This document shows, one piece after another, positions 33,064-44,590 of a DNA stretch of 54,041 nt. The translations under genes were made by a program, and so were the position numbers. The stretch is taken from the NCBI GenBank assembly GCA_022225965.2, contig JAKJXP020000167.1, forward strand, positions 1 to 54,041, in the 5' to 3' direction. Under the pieces are notes generated by a model. The model ran no database searches and was not told where the DNA came from. It worked only from the letters and a program-made list of their open reading frames with translations. Position 1 is the first letter of the stretch. The number at the start of each line of letters is the position of its first letter. This DNA is from Diatrype stigma. Lineage: Eukaryota > Ascomycota > Sordariomycetes > Xylariales > Diatrypaceae.

Positions 33064-34600
33064 CTCGCGCGTGCAAAGAGTGTCCTTGAGCCTTGTTGAC
33101 GGCTCTGGACTAGTTATTGTGTTAGGTGTTTTATTTAGTCACGTATCCGTCTCGCGGGTTTTGGGGTTTGCGACAATGCGCCTCTTGGGGTGTCTTCAAC
33201 TCTCTCTCTTCTCCCACTCTTTCACAGCTACCAGCATAGAAAGCAAGCACGATGTGCTCAAAGTAAGAAAGCAGAGGTTTTTCTCAAGAAGCGCCACAGC
33301 AAAACGTCACCTGGAGATCAGACAACGGCAATACTCCGAGAACAGCACGACACTGGGAGCCACCCGGGGCAGCAAAACCAAAGGATAGTACTATGTATTA
33401 GATGAAACGTTATGGTTGTTTTAGCTGGAGCTGCACGTGCTCGAGAATGACGGACTCGGGGTTGATTCGCCTAATCGCGTGGAACGGATGATGGAATAAT
33501 TATATATTTATGATGGCCAAAAGGAACCTTGGAACCTCATGATGAACAAAAAGCTGTACTTATATGTAGTAGTAATAGTCCTCGAGATTCCAAACCAAAC
33601 GAGGCGAGGACCTCCGATCACCGCTGGAGATAAATAAAAAATTATAGTTGCGAGCTAGAGGGAGAACTGGACCCTGGACCCAGACGGAGCCGAGCGCACT
33701 TGTTCGAAGACCGAGCCCGCCGCCACCGCTATGACCAGTGAATGGCAGGGGCTCGAGTCGGCCCTTGAAGTACCACCCCACGCCATAGCGATAGGTCGAA
33801 AGGGACCCACGGCATTGATGGGAGGTGTAGGATAAGTTGCAAGTGGCTGGGATGATGACTAAGTGGTAGGCACCTATGCAAACTCATACAATGTGCGTGA
33901 GTATTGTACCGTAGTATGCCGGTATGTGCCTAGCTGAGTCAACTTACGCCTATGTAGTCTAGGTACATAGTCAGTAGGTACTATGTAGTGCGCAAGTGTC
34001 GTTGGCTCGCTCACAGTTCTGACAGCGGAGTTCTGCTCTTCGGCGAAGGAGTTACGCGTTGGCCGAGCCTGGCTACGGGCAGCATTTCTACTGTCTATAG
34101 GTACGTACCTACTGACCCCCCCCCCTACTGACTACCTAGTAGGTGTTAGGCGCTCATAAGCTTTTCTTGTCCGCCGCTTTCGGTCGCACATTGGCGCGTT
34201 TGGAAGTGCGGAATTGCGGGGGATCGTCTGCTGCTCCCGATTGGTGGATGTTGTGCCGATTGGGTAGGTGTCACCGTGTCACAGTGTCTCGGCTTTAAGG
34301 CGGGGGATGGATAAATGTCCCGTCTCTCAAACGCCGGCAGCCGGCATTTCAAAGGTTCACCTCAAAGGTTCACCTGGGCAATATACCTAACCTTCTAGGT
34401 AACCACCTCCTGTCTCAATCAGTCATACTTATCACTCAAGTCTGCATCATTCATTCCAAGTCTTACCTACAAGTTACAAGTTACAGCGAAGATCTAGTGG
34501 GAAATGTCCCTAATCTCCTGTTTAATTCCTCTCGAAGGCCTTTCATGCGAACTGCGAAATGATCACGTAGGAAGTGTACTAGGTTGGTAGGTATTGACTA
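33064..34600. other. Intergenic spacer, promoter of the MFS gene
   Basis: No gene is called. The right-hand portion (about 33860-34600) is dense in short TAGGTAC/GTACCTA words (for example about 33958-33985 and 34100-34145). A run of 10 C is at about 34117. Open frames are under 80 codons except for frames antisense to the MFS 5' exon. Confidence 0.5.
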
Positions 34601-35230
34601 TCACTGTCTCCCTAGCATGTGGTTGATCCGGTCCTTGATGGGCGCACGGCGACGGTACTCCCGCATGGCTTCCAGTTGAAGGTACATCAACGCGTGGAAC
34701 AGCACCCAGTATCCATCTTCAACATCAGCTTCCTTGATCCAGTAGACCAGCTGCGTGGACTTGGTCGGATGCCGTATATCGTGCATGGCCCGGGCGAGAA
34801 AGCAGGCGTAGTGATCGTTCACATCCCGATGCTGTCCCTTCAGCTTCAGACTCGACCAGTCGGTCGACTCCTTTGAGGTGCCCTCACGGGAGGGCACGGC
34901 CTTGATCACTTCGACCCAGCTTGCTACCGGGACGTCCCACCTCCCCTCGAGCAATACATCGGCGAATTCGGCGAACGCCTCGAGGAATGGCCTGTGCTTG
35001 AACAGCCCCTGAGCCCGCTGGCCAGCGATGAGATCCGATCCCAGCCCAAATATTGGCGCTAAAGCAACAGCTACTTTGTCGTAGTCGGGGTATTTCGACT
35101 TGACAATATCACGGACTTGGTTTTCGGTCTTAGCTGGCGATTGCTTGTTAGGTTTGAGGACTCGATGGCCCTTCTTGTGGCTTCTAGCCGGCGTCATAGG
35201 GTTCTTCGTCGAGTTTGGCGGCTGACTCAT
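34601..35230 (-). CDS. Hypothetical protein (209 aa)
   Basis: The frame can be extended upstream only through non-ATG codons, so the start is taken at the ATG at 35230 (MSQPPNSTKNPM), giving 209 residues. The first 45 residues are basic and Ser/Pro/Lys-rich. The rest looks like a compact, mainly helical domain with many aromatic residues (AVALAPIFGLGSDLIAG, FLEAFAEFADVLLEGRWD, HYACFLARAMHDIRHP, GYWVLFHALMYLQLEAMREY). No signal peptide, membrane span or known motif is recognised. It lies next to another unknown gene of similar length and strand (35783-36623); both have an aromatic-rich helical C-terminal half, which may be coincidence. An upstream exon cannot be excluded. Confidence 0.65.
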   Translation of the reverse strand: MSQPPNSTKNPMTPARSHKKGHRVLKPNKQSPAKTENQVRDIVKSKYPDYDKVAVALAPIFGLGSDLIAGQRAQGLFKHRPFLEAFAEFADVLLEGRWDVPVASWVEVIKAVPSREGTSKESTDWSSLKLKGQHRDVNDHYACFLARAMHDIRHPTKSTQLVYWIKEADVEDGYWVLFHALMYLQLEAMREYRRRAPIKDRINHMLGRQ

Positions 35231-35782
35231 TGTTTCGTAGATCAAATGTAAGTCACAGTCGCTGGATATGGCATTAAGAGACACTCAATGTATCAGGCTG
35301 ACGTACTATGTGTAGACTTAAATACCGCTTTCGTCTAAGTGTTTTCTTTCAATCACAGCGGGAACAATCTAGGCCCCTCGTTTTCTTTGTTCCTCTTTCT
35401 AGACCTAACAACAACAATTGTGCTTTGTTGCAGTTCGGATAAATGATACAAGTATGTTGATACAATGGATAAGTGCTGAATCTAAGACAGTGTGTGCAAT
35501 CGGCAATTCAGATAATGGTATTCAACTGTTGCACGTGTGATAACAGTATTGATCTAGTTACATGCTGATCGAAATACAGACCCGCTGCTCTAAGGACGGA
35601 AGTTCAACTCGGTGTTACAATCAAGAGACGAATAATCAACTACACAAGAATATATGAGATAACCCGGAAGTCGTTCTTAGGCTGTATACAAGTGTCATTG
35701 CTAATCGAAGACATCTCCATGGTTTGCAGTATCAGCACTTAATGTCAGTCCATAATCCTTCCCCAACCCCCTCCTCCACAGA
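35231..35782. other. Intergenic
   Basis: AT-rich spacer between two unknown genes on the minus strand, probably the 3' end of the right gene and promoter of the left one. No gene is seen. Confidence 0.5.
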
Positions 35783-36623
35783 CTAGGGCATTGCTCTGAA
35801 GTACGCGGCAAGGCGACCCAAAAATGACGAGTCGTCGTCGAGCAGCTGTTTCTGGTACTGCTCTGGAGTCAGTGAGTTGGGGGGCACGATGGCCGGATTG
35901 ACCCCGCCGTTCGCTTCTGCCGCCCGGTATTCCCTGACGTAGTGTGCGTGGTTGGTATCCCTGAAGTGCCGGGCCTCGTCATCCTGGAGTCCGCTGAGCA
36001 ACGTATACAATACATGAGCCGCCGCCCACCTGTCGACGGACGCCCATGCTGAGCTCTTCCCCTGGCTCGCCAGCTTGTCCTCGTGTTCGAGGCGTGCCCA
36101 CAGTAGGCGCAGGATGAAGTGGCAGGCATGGCCGACCTTGCACCAGCCCGTCTTGTCGACGGCACCGTGCGGGCGCACCCCGATGTACTGGACTAGGAGC
36201 AAAGGGTCGTCGAGGATCTCCCCGAGCCGGTTCGCGACCGTCTCCCATGTGGGCACGCTGGCGAACGGCCGGTGCATCATGTAGTTGATCTTGTACCACC
36301 GCCAGGCATCGTCGGTGATCTCGCCGTCGTAGAACGCTGCGATGTCTGAGACGCGGCTGGAGTCGATTACCGTGCTGGCTCCGAGTCGCGCTTGCGCCCA
36401 GCCGTACGCTTGGTAGTATCGGTAGGAGTACTCCTCGGAGTTGAACTTCTCCGTAACTGCGATGAGGTGAAGGTGCAATCAGTATTTCGATTTCCATTAC
36501 CCCTCTTACCCTATCCCCTGTTGACATAAGAAAGAAGAAGTGTGAGCTTCAGAAGTACTTACTAGGTGTTCGGATGGCCGACCACCATCTTCGTGGCTGG
36601 CCCAAGTTTTGCGCCGTCGCCAT
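35783..36623 (-). CDS. Hypothetical protein, two exons (244 aa)
   Basis: The main frame starts without an ATG, directly behind a good acceptor (atcgcag at 36457). Joining it to a 61-base first exon (36623-36563, MATAQNLGQPRRWWSAIRTP) across a 106-bp intron (gtaagt to cgcag) gives a smooth 244-residue protein with matching phase. It is Tyr/Trp/His-rich and probably helical: YSYRYYQAYGWAQARLGA, DDAWRWYKINYMMHRPFA, VGHACHFILRLLWARLEHED, AAAHVLYTLLSGLQDDEARH. No known domain, signal peptide or membrane segment is recognised. A PPNSLTPEQYQKQLLDD segment near the end suggests a short helix after a linker. The gene neighbours another unknown gene in the same orientation. The coding bias and clean splice junction favour a real gene. 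Confidence 0.72.
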
Positions 36624-37541
36624 CGTGAAATATAGCAGGAGCCAAAGATCGCCCTGTTTCGTTGGATGGCAAGGTATAGGCTCATACAGCTAAGCACTTT
36701 GTGTAAAGGTTTTAGTAGATCCCATATAACCAAACTACATTACAATATATAGCTTTCCCCAAAGCCGGAGCAAATTGCATTGAATCCTTTGTATGATGGT
36801 TGACCGCATTCGGGAACATTGTTGTGTCTCAGCCTCTAAGACTACCGGATTCATCAGTACAGATACTGCCGCCGACTTAGTTAATATAACCTAGTAGGTT
36901 CAATCGACCCACGACTTCAATCCGACATACTTCACGAACTTATCGTCCGCCTGAGTAGGACATTACATCTATCCCATGGAACCCATTGTTCATAATGTGC
37001 AAAGCCAACGGGGCATGACGCAGGCTTCGATTGGACTATGAGAGGTGGCATCTTTGGGTGAATCTTCACTTCCGACATTGTTATTAACAGTACTTGCGTG
37101 TCATACTTAATATTGGGGTGGTGGTATCGCAAGAAAGACAATTAGGCGATCACCTCATACACATAAGAGTTAATAGGGGTAAGGCAGTTGTCGCATGACC
37201 GAAACGGACCCGTTTTTGCTCTAGTGGCAATAACGCTATATATATTCACTGTGACGGGAGAGTGTATGTTACGAAGCATAGTAGGTATTTGCTTCAATTG
37301 GGACAACCAGTGACTTGCGCAGTCTAGAGCAGCAGTTCCTAGATCATATGCTGTTCGTGACATTCCTAGTATTCAATCATTTCGAACCCCCTTTTCGAGA
37401 AGATGTAGGAGACTTGCTACCGTATCATATAGTGGAACTGGGTATGCTATACGGAATTTGTTTGAATAGATATTTGAATTGGATTGTCGCCTTATGATGA
37501 ACCCGAAAAGACATCCACCACAGCCTAGTAGTCAATTCCGC
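36624..37541. other. Intergenic, no gene seen
   Basis: AT-rich. Several frames of 60-75 codons overlap on both strands without recognisable content. The left part is the promoter of the 36623 gene and the right end the 3' flank of the Erg28 gene. Confidence 0.5.
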
Positions 37542-38024
37542 TCAAAGCCCGAGATACCAAGCCCGCTGGTTCGTCATCCACACGACCGCCGAGCCGGCCG
37601 TGATGAAGGGAAACAGGGCCTCCCGAAGCCTGGACGTCTTGTAGATGAAGGTCTCTGTGGAGTACAGGAAGAGCACCCCGACGAAGGTGCATATCGCCAG
37701 GTCGTAGACCTGCGGGTTGGTGATGTAGTAGGCGGCGTAGAGTCGGATGAGGCCCGTGTAGATGTTCTTGACGCCGTAGGTGTGGGCAAGCAGCGGATGC
37801 GCCGGCGGCGCCGCCGGACCGCTGAACGCCTTCAGGGCCGTGCTTGCGCTGACCCGGTAGCAGACCACCGTGTGGATTGCTGCCGAGAGGCCCGTCTGCG
37901 GGGAGTGGTCAGTTATCGTTGAGTAGGTAACTGGCTGTTGTCAGAGAGTAAAACTGACATATATCAAATAGTAAGGCAGATAGCCCTCTGACTTCGGGAG
38001 GAGAGATGAAAGGACCTCCACCAT
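37542..38024 (-). CDS. ERG28: Erg28-family ergosterol biosynthesis scaffold, 139 aa
   Basis: Exon 1 is 38024-37959 (MVEVLSSLLPKSEGYLPYYLIY) and exon 2 is 37895-37542; the 63-bp intron has donor gtcagt, a perfect aactgac branch site and acceptor cgcag. The four-span topology and the conserved pattern of this family are seen: EGYLPYYL, AIHTVVCYR, HTYGVKNIYTGLIRLYAAYY, VYDLAICTFVGVLFLYSTETF, REALFPFITAG and WMTNQRAWY. Erg28 is an ER membrane protein that tethers the C4-demethylation enzymes (Erg25, Erg26, Erg27) to each other and to Erg6. The length matches yeast Erg28 (148). The segment that normally holds the conserved asparagine/glycine after the second span is shorter here, so it may be a divergent paralogue rather than the main housekeeping copy. 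Confidence 0.82.
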
Positions 38025-38504
38025 AATCGCAATGATGGTTACTTAGCTGGTAGGGTGGTAGAGACTCAAGTGACTATTGGACTGTTGACAAGTACGGGAT
38101 CTCTTTGGTGCCCGTCTATGCCTGGTGTTGAGTAGAGGAAACTGCCGTGTGGTATGTTACCAATCAACGCAAACGTGACAGAACACGCAGGATTTAGAAG
38201 CAGAGGAGGTAAGGGATAAAAGCTAAGGGATACACGTAGGATTCTGTCTAACAACCAATTGGGAGTGAGCAAGAGGTGCGCAGGATTCTTAGCTGGAGTC
38301 TAGAGGCACAGGAGGGGCACAAGGATACCCCTAAAGCCAAGCCTCTGAGCTAGCTAATCACATCAGTATCACCATAGTTCCTGTGGGTGTATGCAATCAT
38401 GACACGACATGGCGATTTAATCATGGTGTTGTCGCAACTTATTACCGAGATAACTAACTAACTACGTAGTTGCTCGAGTGAGCTCAACATGTCTGACTAC
38501 ATAT
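38025..38504. other. Intergenic
   Basis: Spacer between the start of the Erg28 gene and the 3' end of the GH3 gene, both on the minus strand. It holds the Erg28 promoter. No other gene is seen. Confidence 0.5.
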
Positions 38505-40984
38505 CTATCGAGCCTTCTGCCCTTGACTCAAAAGCCCATAGTCCCGCGCCGTTTTCCGGGCGGAAGATTTGGCAGTCCCATTCCCGCCGACGATCTCGTC
38601 GTGCCCGTTGCCCTCCCCGAGGTCCAGCGGCGGCTGCGGGAACTCAATCAGCGTCTTCGGCTCCCCGGTCAGCTCGAAGCTGGCCGTGGCCTGCGTCGGC
38701 ACGTCGATCAGCACCTCGTACGTGCCCGGGTACAGCACGGTGTTGCCCCTGTCGTCCACGCGGGCCAGCTCGCCCAGCCTCAGGGCCAGGGTGGCGTTCT
38801 GCGCCGCGCCCGGCTCTAGGCCCCGGAACCGCGTGTAGCCCGCCAGCTCCTTCAGCGGGTGCGGGGCGGGCCCGTGCTCGCCCGCCAGGAACACGAGGGC
38901 GACGAAGTCCGACGCCGTCTCCCCGGTGTTCTGGACCGAGATGGAGAGGTCGCCGAATGGGCAGAGGTCGGTGTACTTTAGGTCGCAGCCGCTGAGCAGG
39001 TCGTCGATCGCATAGGATTGCCCGACTGGACCTTCGGGCGGGAGAGAGGCCTCGAACGTCGTGTAGTGCAGTCCGAACCCGAATGGCTGCACCTCACTAT
39101 CGTACCACTTGTACGTCCTTCCGGGATTGTCGTCGCTGGGCCTCAACGACATGTCCGTCATTGGAACCTGGTCGGTGTACTCGGCTGGATAAACGGTCGT
39201 CGGCAGCCGTCCTGCCGGAGCGCTCTTCCCGGTCAGGATGTCGAAAACGGCCGTTCCGCCCTCCTGGCCCGGGAAGCCGGCCCATAGGATGGCGGAGACA
39301 TTGTTGTTCGCAAGCAGAGGCGCGTCGTCGTTCTGGTCCCCGAGCTCGACCACTATGCAGGGCTTACCCAGCGCGCACACGGTTTCTAGCAGTGCGAGCT
39401 GAGCCGAGGGCCAAGCGATAGAGACCCGATCGTGCTCTTCCGACTCGATGGACATGTCGTTCCCACCGAAGTAAATCACGATATCGGCCTGGCCTGCTGC
39501 TTCCAGCGCCGGTGCCGTCCAGTTGTCATTGTCGGAGGTGGTTTCCGCAATGGGGCCCGAAGCGAGGAAGGTCTTCAGGCCTAGATTGTCCGCAGCGAAC
39601 CAGGGCCCGTGGAAGTATGGGGGCGGCCCGGCGTAGCCACCGAGCATCGCCGTAGTGCCGTTCGACCAGAAGCCGATCAGCGCGATCGATGCATTGTCGG
39701 CCTTTAGAGGTAGCAAGCCGTCATTCTTCTTCAGGACTATGGCGTCGACGGCGGATTGAAGCGCAAGTGCCTGCGCTTCAGGCGTGTTCACATCTGCCCA
39801 GCCGAGGGCACGATAAGGTGAGTCTTCAGCGGGATCGAAATAACCAGCCCGTATCAACCCTTCGTACAGGCGGCGAAGGGCTTGGTCTATGACTGGCTCT
39901 GGCAGTATGGACTGATCCCATGCGCCTTGGACATCGGTAGCGGAGTTAAACTCGCACACAGTGTCCGTCCCGGACCGATACGCAATGGCAGCCGACTGCG
40001 CCGCCGTGTCCGTGTAGTTGTGGTCTTGGTCGAAGTTGGTGATGGCGGCGCAGTCACTGGTGATGTACTGGTTTTCGTCTGTCCACTCCCAGAAATCGCG
40101 CAGGACGGTCTCCATCAGGTACGTGTTCGCACAGGCCGGCGTGCCGTTGACAGAGTTGTAGGAGCACATGATAGACTTGACTTTCGAGTCCCGCGCGCAC
40201 TGCTGGAACGGGGGGAGATAGTACTCGACGAGGTCTTGCATCCCAACGATGGCGTCGAACTCGTAGCGCGTGATTCCTCCCCAATCCTCCAGGTCGTAGG
40301 CGGCATAGTGCTTGCACGTGGCGATAACCTTCGTGGTGTTCTGGTCCCCTTGGAAACCCTCAATCAGAGCTTTCACGTAGCCCTTGATGCGGAAGGGGTC
40401 CTCGCCCGGGGTTTCGGACCCTCGGCCCCACCGGGGATCCTTGTACGGGTTGATGTTCGGCGTCCAGTAGTCGAGACCGGCCTTTCCCACATTGCTGTAG
40501 GCTCGGGCTTCGGTGCTGATTAGCTCGGCCACGGATCGAACGAGGTCGTCGTCAAAGGCCGCAGAGAGCAGGATCGGGCTGGCGAACGATGTCGCATACG
40601 AGAACTCGCCCTCGGCGGTGAATTCGACGCCGGGTGAGCTGGCGAGTCCGTGAAGCGCCTCGCTCCACCAGTCGTATGCTGATAGTCCTAGACGCTCTGC
40701 CCCTTTACTCTGGCTATGATTCCAAGTATCAGCTGATATGTTCAACTACTAATCACCAGTAGTCCTTGTTTTGTTACTCACTCTACCAGGTTTACCAGCT
40801 TCTCCGTGATGTTCCACGCACTAATAAGAGCCTCGGCCCTCTCAGCGGGCGAAGCAGAGTTGTCGCAAACAAGGTTCGTCGTTAGGATCTCCGGTCCGTT
40901 GACGCAGTCTGGGAACTGCATTGCCCCACGGACGGCGGTTCCGAATAACGCCCCGACGGCGAGCCAAGCGTTACGGAACTCCAT
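38505..40984 (-). CDS. Secreted GH3 beta-xylosidase / beta-glucosidase, 803 aa
   Basis: Exon 1 is 40984-40782 and exon 2 is 40713-38505; the 68-bp intron (gtgagt to catag) gives the family join NLVDQSKGAERLGLSAYDWWSEALHG. A signal peptide (about 1-20) precedes FPDCVNGP. The GH3 N-terminal barrel shows TPNINPYKDPRWGRGSETPGED and KHYAAYD, with the nucleophile Asp in YITSDCAAI (D288). The C-terminal domain has GGNDMSIESEEHDR, where the general acid/base Glu lies (about E491-E494), WAGFPGQEGGTAVFDILTG, YPFG-type YTTFEAS, and an FnIII-like domain at about 650-770. Sequence style is closest to fungal beta-xylosidases (Bxl1/XlnD class), so the likely role is removal of xylose from xylo-oligomers outside the cell. 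It fits with the CE15 esterase in the same window. Length is normal for this group. Many N-x-S/T sites suggest N-glycosylation. Confidence 0.92.
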
Positions 40985-43269
40985 CGTGGTAATTTATCTT
41001 GGAGAATAAACGACAGAGAGTCTATGCCCAGGTACCAATTGGCATACTCACTAGAAACGGAAAGCATCTCATAGGGTGTCTCGGTGCCTATTTATACCGC
41101 TGAGAGCACATGGAGAGCTGCAGGACATCCGAGGATAGGAGGGACCCCGGTATTTCGTCCATGTAAATGCTGCGATCATAAATACTCACATAGCACGGGC
41201 GCACCTCGGAATGCTCCCGCATCCTGCTTGGCTAGACGTCGTATAGTCCCTGAATTTCTCCAATTGGGCGGTTTTCCCGATGTAGATCTTGGAGAAGAGG
41301 TCATGACAGCCAATTCCCCCCGCCATCCCCCCACATTCATTTCGGGCAGAGGTGCAGCGTGCATTGAACCTTACGACGACTCCGCATGGGGGAAACCCCG
41401 GCAGTCCGGCTATATTGGCCGGCAGAGTGTTCCTGCACCATCCAGTCAGGCGAGGTTGACGATCACTAGGCATTAAAGCAGGGTTTTATACTAGGTACAC
41501 AGGCTTTCCCTTGTCTTCTCCGCATCCCCAACTCTTGGCTACACATCATATCAGATCTTAGATCCGATAGGCACAATATAATACCGCCGAAAGATCTTCG
41601 GATCAACATCAACACGAGTGAATAGAATCATGTTACCGAACACTTGATTCGATACCGTCCTATGGAGGTTTCTTTATGCCGAGTTTTGAAGCTTCGTGTA
41701 GCTTGTGCTCCAAGCATCTTAAGAACCCATCACCAATCACTGTGTGTATAAGTGATCTTTCTACCGCGCTGTTCCTTATGAGAAGAGAGGAATCACCGGC
41801 TCTTCATAAGTACCATGAATATCCTCATCTGAAGAGATTCATTTTTTGATCGTATTATTTATGACCAGACTTGCAGAGTGGTGCTGATACTATTAAGGGG
41901 GATGCATGCTTACATAAAGCATAGCTTATATCATAGCTGGTATATAATAAATTCGTTGGTTACACAACTTCGTGTGTTACTGTGAAGGCATCACGACCAT
42001 ATAACAATATCCCGTAGATATCTAAAATATGATCCGTTGCGGCGAATATATCTATAGCGCGTATTCATTGGACTTTCAAGTTTCCAGAAGGCTATAGTTC
42101 ATACTATTGTGAAACTATGCATAGGATGCCTTGTCACTCTGGCCTCTCCTGCCAGAAGCCCTGTAAGAAGTCTGGTCAGCGCTATGAGAACTTCGAGAGC
42201 ATCTGTAATGATTCATTCAATGAAAATGTTGGTGTCATACTGTAGTGGTGCACGGATTAATACCTCGCCAGTTGCGTAGAATGGTTACTATCGTAGATAT
42301 ATTAAGAATGCTTACCCCTACCTGCATCATTAGAAGCCTACCCCATTGAAGCGACCCTGACATATAATCTGTTATTTTGTTATTGCTCCCCCATTTTTCC
42401 CATTTTATATTACTACTGTAGCTGTATATACCATCACTACTACTGCTGGACCAACAGTTAAGGTGTGGAGGAATGCCCACCTTGAACGTCAAAACCTCCT
42501 TATATAGGACCTTCTATGCGCTCCTGTCTTAGCTATACTCCTGGGTCTCCAAGTGATATGGGACGCAGGTCAACATTATGTCATTTGTTGACAATGAGTG
42601 ATAAGGAGCAGACCTTAATGAGAAGAGCCTCTTGGCTGGCATTAGTATAGGCGGGATGGGTATATGTAACACTCAAAACAACCGTATTTTGAACCCCGCC
42701 AAGACTTCAGGGGGGAAGCCCCTTTTCTATAGATCAAATAACCAGCCAACAAGTGTGACAGCTGCACATAATAAGCCTAACTTCTGCAAGGTATAGTGAT
42801 AACGCAACTACACGTCGGTCCGAAGCCGAGTGAAGCGACAGCTCGCCTAGATAAGAAGTCCAGCTACGCGGCTTAAGTACGGGGGTAAGCAAGGGGGTAT
42901 ATATATATATATATATATATATGCAGGCGGGCAGGCCATAGCTAGATGGAAAGGATGCAGGAATGTGGTGCTAGGAAAGTAATGTGGCACAGTGGCAGAT
43001 CCTACCCAACAGCTTTTCCGATTCTGTGCCTCAGTCCCCGCCCATCAACGCAAAACGGGTTGGCTCGGATCTGGGTGGGTACTACATGATTAGCAAAAGG
43101 TTCACTATACAGACCCAAAGCTGCAACTAACAGAATGCCGAATTCTTCTCCAATCAACTATATGCTTCCCCGTAAAATGTCGTTAACTTAAATACCGCTA
43201 TGTCTCCCGCTCTTCCCGTGATGACAACTGCATACACGCAAACTCTCCATCTCTGTTCAACAACAAACA
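40985..43269. other. 2.3 kb spacer with a (TA)n microsatellite
   Basis: No gene is seen. The left 300 bases are the GH3 promoter. The middle is AT-rich. Around 42785-42860 a GC-rich block (GTCGGTCCGAAGCCGAGTGAAGCGACAGCTCGCC and following) is unlike its surroundings and may be a piece of a transposable element, but I cannot identify it. The microsatellite at 42898-42922 is listed separately. The right end is the promoter of the methyltransferase gene. Confidence 0.5.
42898..42922. repeat. (TA)n microsatellite, about 12 units
   Basis: Uninterrupted alternation of T and A over 25 bases, directly after a purine-rich AAGCAAGGGGG stretch. Confidence 0.95.
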
Positions 43270-44288
43270 ATGGCATCCAAACCAGAATATGTCTTCACTC
43301 GGGACTTCCTCGACAATTGTCGGTTAGTAACTTCATAGCGCTCACCATTCTCCGTTATGCCGTCACCGCAGTCAAACTAACAGCTGTAATCACAGTATCA
43401 ACTTGATGCACACCCTCTGGACTAAACTCTTTGGGTATCTTGTACATCCTAAAATCCCAATCGACAGTCCTGAACTACGAGTGGCCGATATTGGAACAGG
43501 CACCTCGTGTGTAAAGATTCTCTTGTCCTAGTTGGAGACGAGCCTCGGCTAATGCTTCTCCAGAATATGGCTACTTGATGTTCGTGCCAGCATCGCCAAA
43601 TCTGCCAAGCTAGACGGATTAGATATCTCGCTACAAGCAGCGCCGCCTCTCACACTTCTTCCTTCCAATGTGACTTTGCGCGAATGGGACGTCAGGGATG
43701 ACATTCCAGAAGACCTCATTGGTGTTTACGATGTAATCCACGTCCGGTTCTTGTCCTTCGTGTTGCTTAATGACGAAATACCGGGCTTAGTGGAGAAGCT
43801 GTTCAAGTTACTAAGTAAGCTTACCCCCTGGCATTCCTCCTTACACTATCATATGGTACTTGTACTAATGCCATAACCTTTGGTTCGTAGAACCTGGTGG
43901 TTACGTACAATGGGGGGAACCGGATATAGAAACCGTCAGCGTTAAGAAAGCGGACCCCAACGCCACGACCGAGGGCTTGAACTCGTTGTTCAAGCTTATG
44001 TCCGTCCAAGATCCACGGTTCAAACCAACCTGGCTCCGCAAGCTGCCTCAACTTCTCACGGAGAGTGGTTTTACGGATGTCGAGACGGATACGCGCGACG
44101 ATTCACCGCATTTTGAGTTCATGTTCCACGAATGCGGTCTCTTGATATATGAGCTTATCGCGCGCAAGACCAAGAACGAGGAAATGGCCAAAAAGGTGGA
44201 GGAGCTGCTTCCCCGTGCGGCCGAAGAGACTCGAAACGGGTGCTACTTAACTTCTGTTCGGTGGATTGTCATTGGGAGGAAACCGTGA
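43270..44288 (+). CDS. SAM-dependent methyltransferase, LaeA/UMTA-like class I, 270 aa
   Basis: Four exons: 43270-43322, 43396-43506, 43564-43814 and 43891-44288, with introns of 73, 57 and 76 bp, all GT-AG and in agreeing phases. The short first exon encodes MASKPEYVFTRDFLDNC. The SAM-binding motif I is VADIGTGTSIWLLDV (residues 47-61), the acidic residue after strand 2 is in LDGLDISLQ, and later motifs are VTLREWDVRDDIPEDL, YDVIHVRFLSFVL and KPGGYVQWGEPD (motif III). This is the pattern of fungal LaeA-like or secondary-metabolism-associated methyltransferases, in which the substrate is usually unknown. It is cytosolic or nuclear, with no signal peptide. A rhodopsin-domain membrane protein gene converges on it from the right, about 300 bp away. 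Because there is no biosynthetic backbone gene nearby, I do not assign it to a pathway. Confidence 0.87.
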
Positions 44289-44590
44289 AAGGATATATAT
44301 CTGTAGAGTTGCGCCTATTCCAGTGCTTAAGTGCCTAAAATAGGGGGTAAGTGTTCTGTCGGTACATATCAACAGGAAGTCAATCGAATATGGCATTTGC
44401 CTATACTAAGCCAAGGGAGCGAGAGACATGGGACGGAGAAATTCATGAGAAACCACACTCCAGAGTGTATAGGTATATTAAGAAGGGAAAGGTCTCTATA
44501 ATATTTGGCTCTTTGCCTGTGCATATGCCGGTCGTCTTAATCTCATGATCCCATCTCCGCCAGCTGAGAACCCCCCCATTTCTTCCCCTA
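44289..44590. other. Convergent 3' intergenic region
   Basis: Short spacer between the 3' ends of the methyltransferase and rhodopsin-domain genes. No gene is seen. Confidence 0.5.

Noticed and set aside
42785..42860. GC-rich block considered as a Helitron or Tc1 terminus
   Set aside because: No CTRR end, no hairpin at a terminus, no inverted repeat partner and no target duplication could be found by eye.
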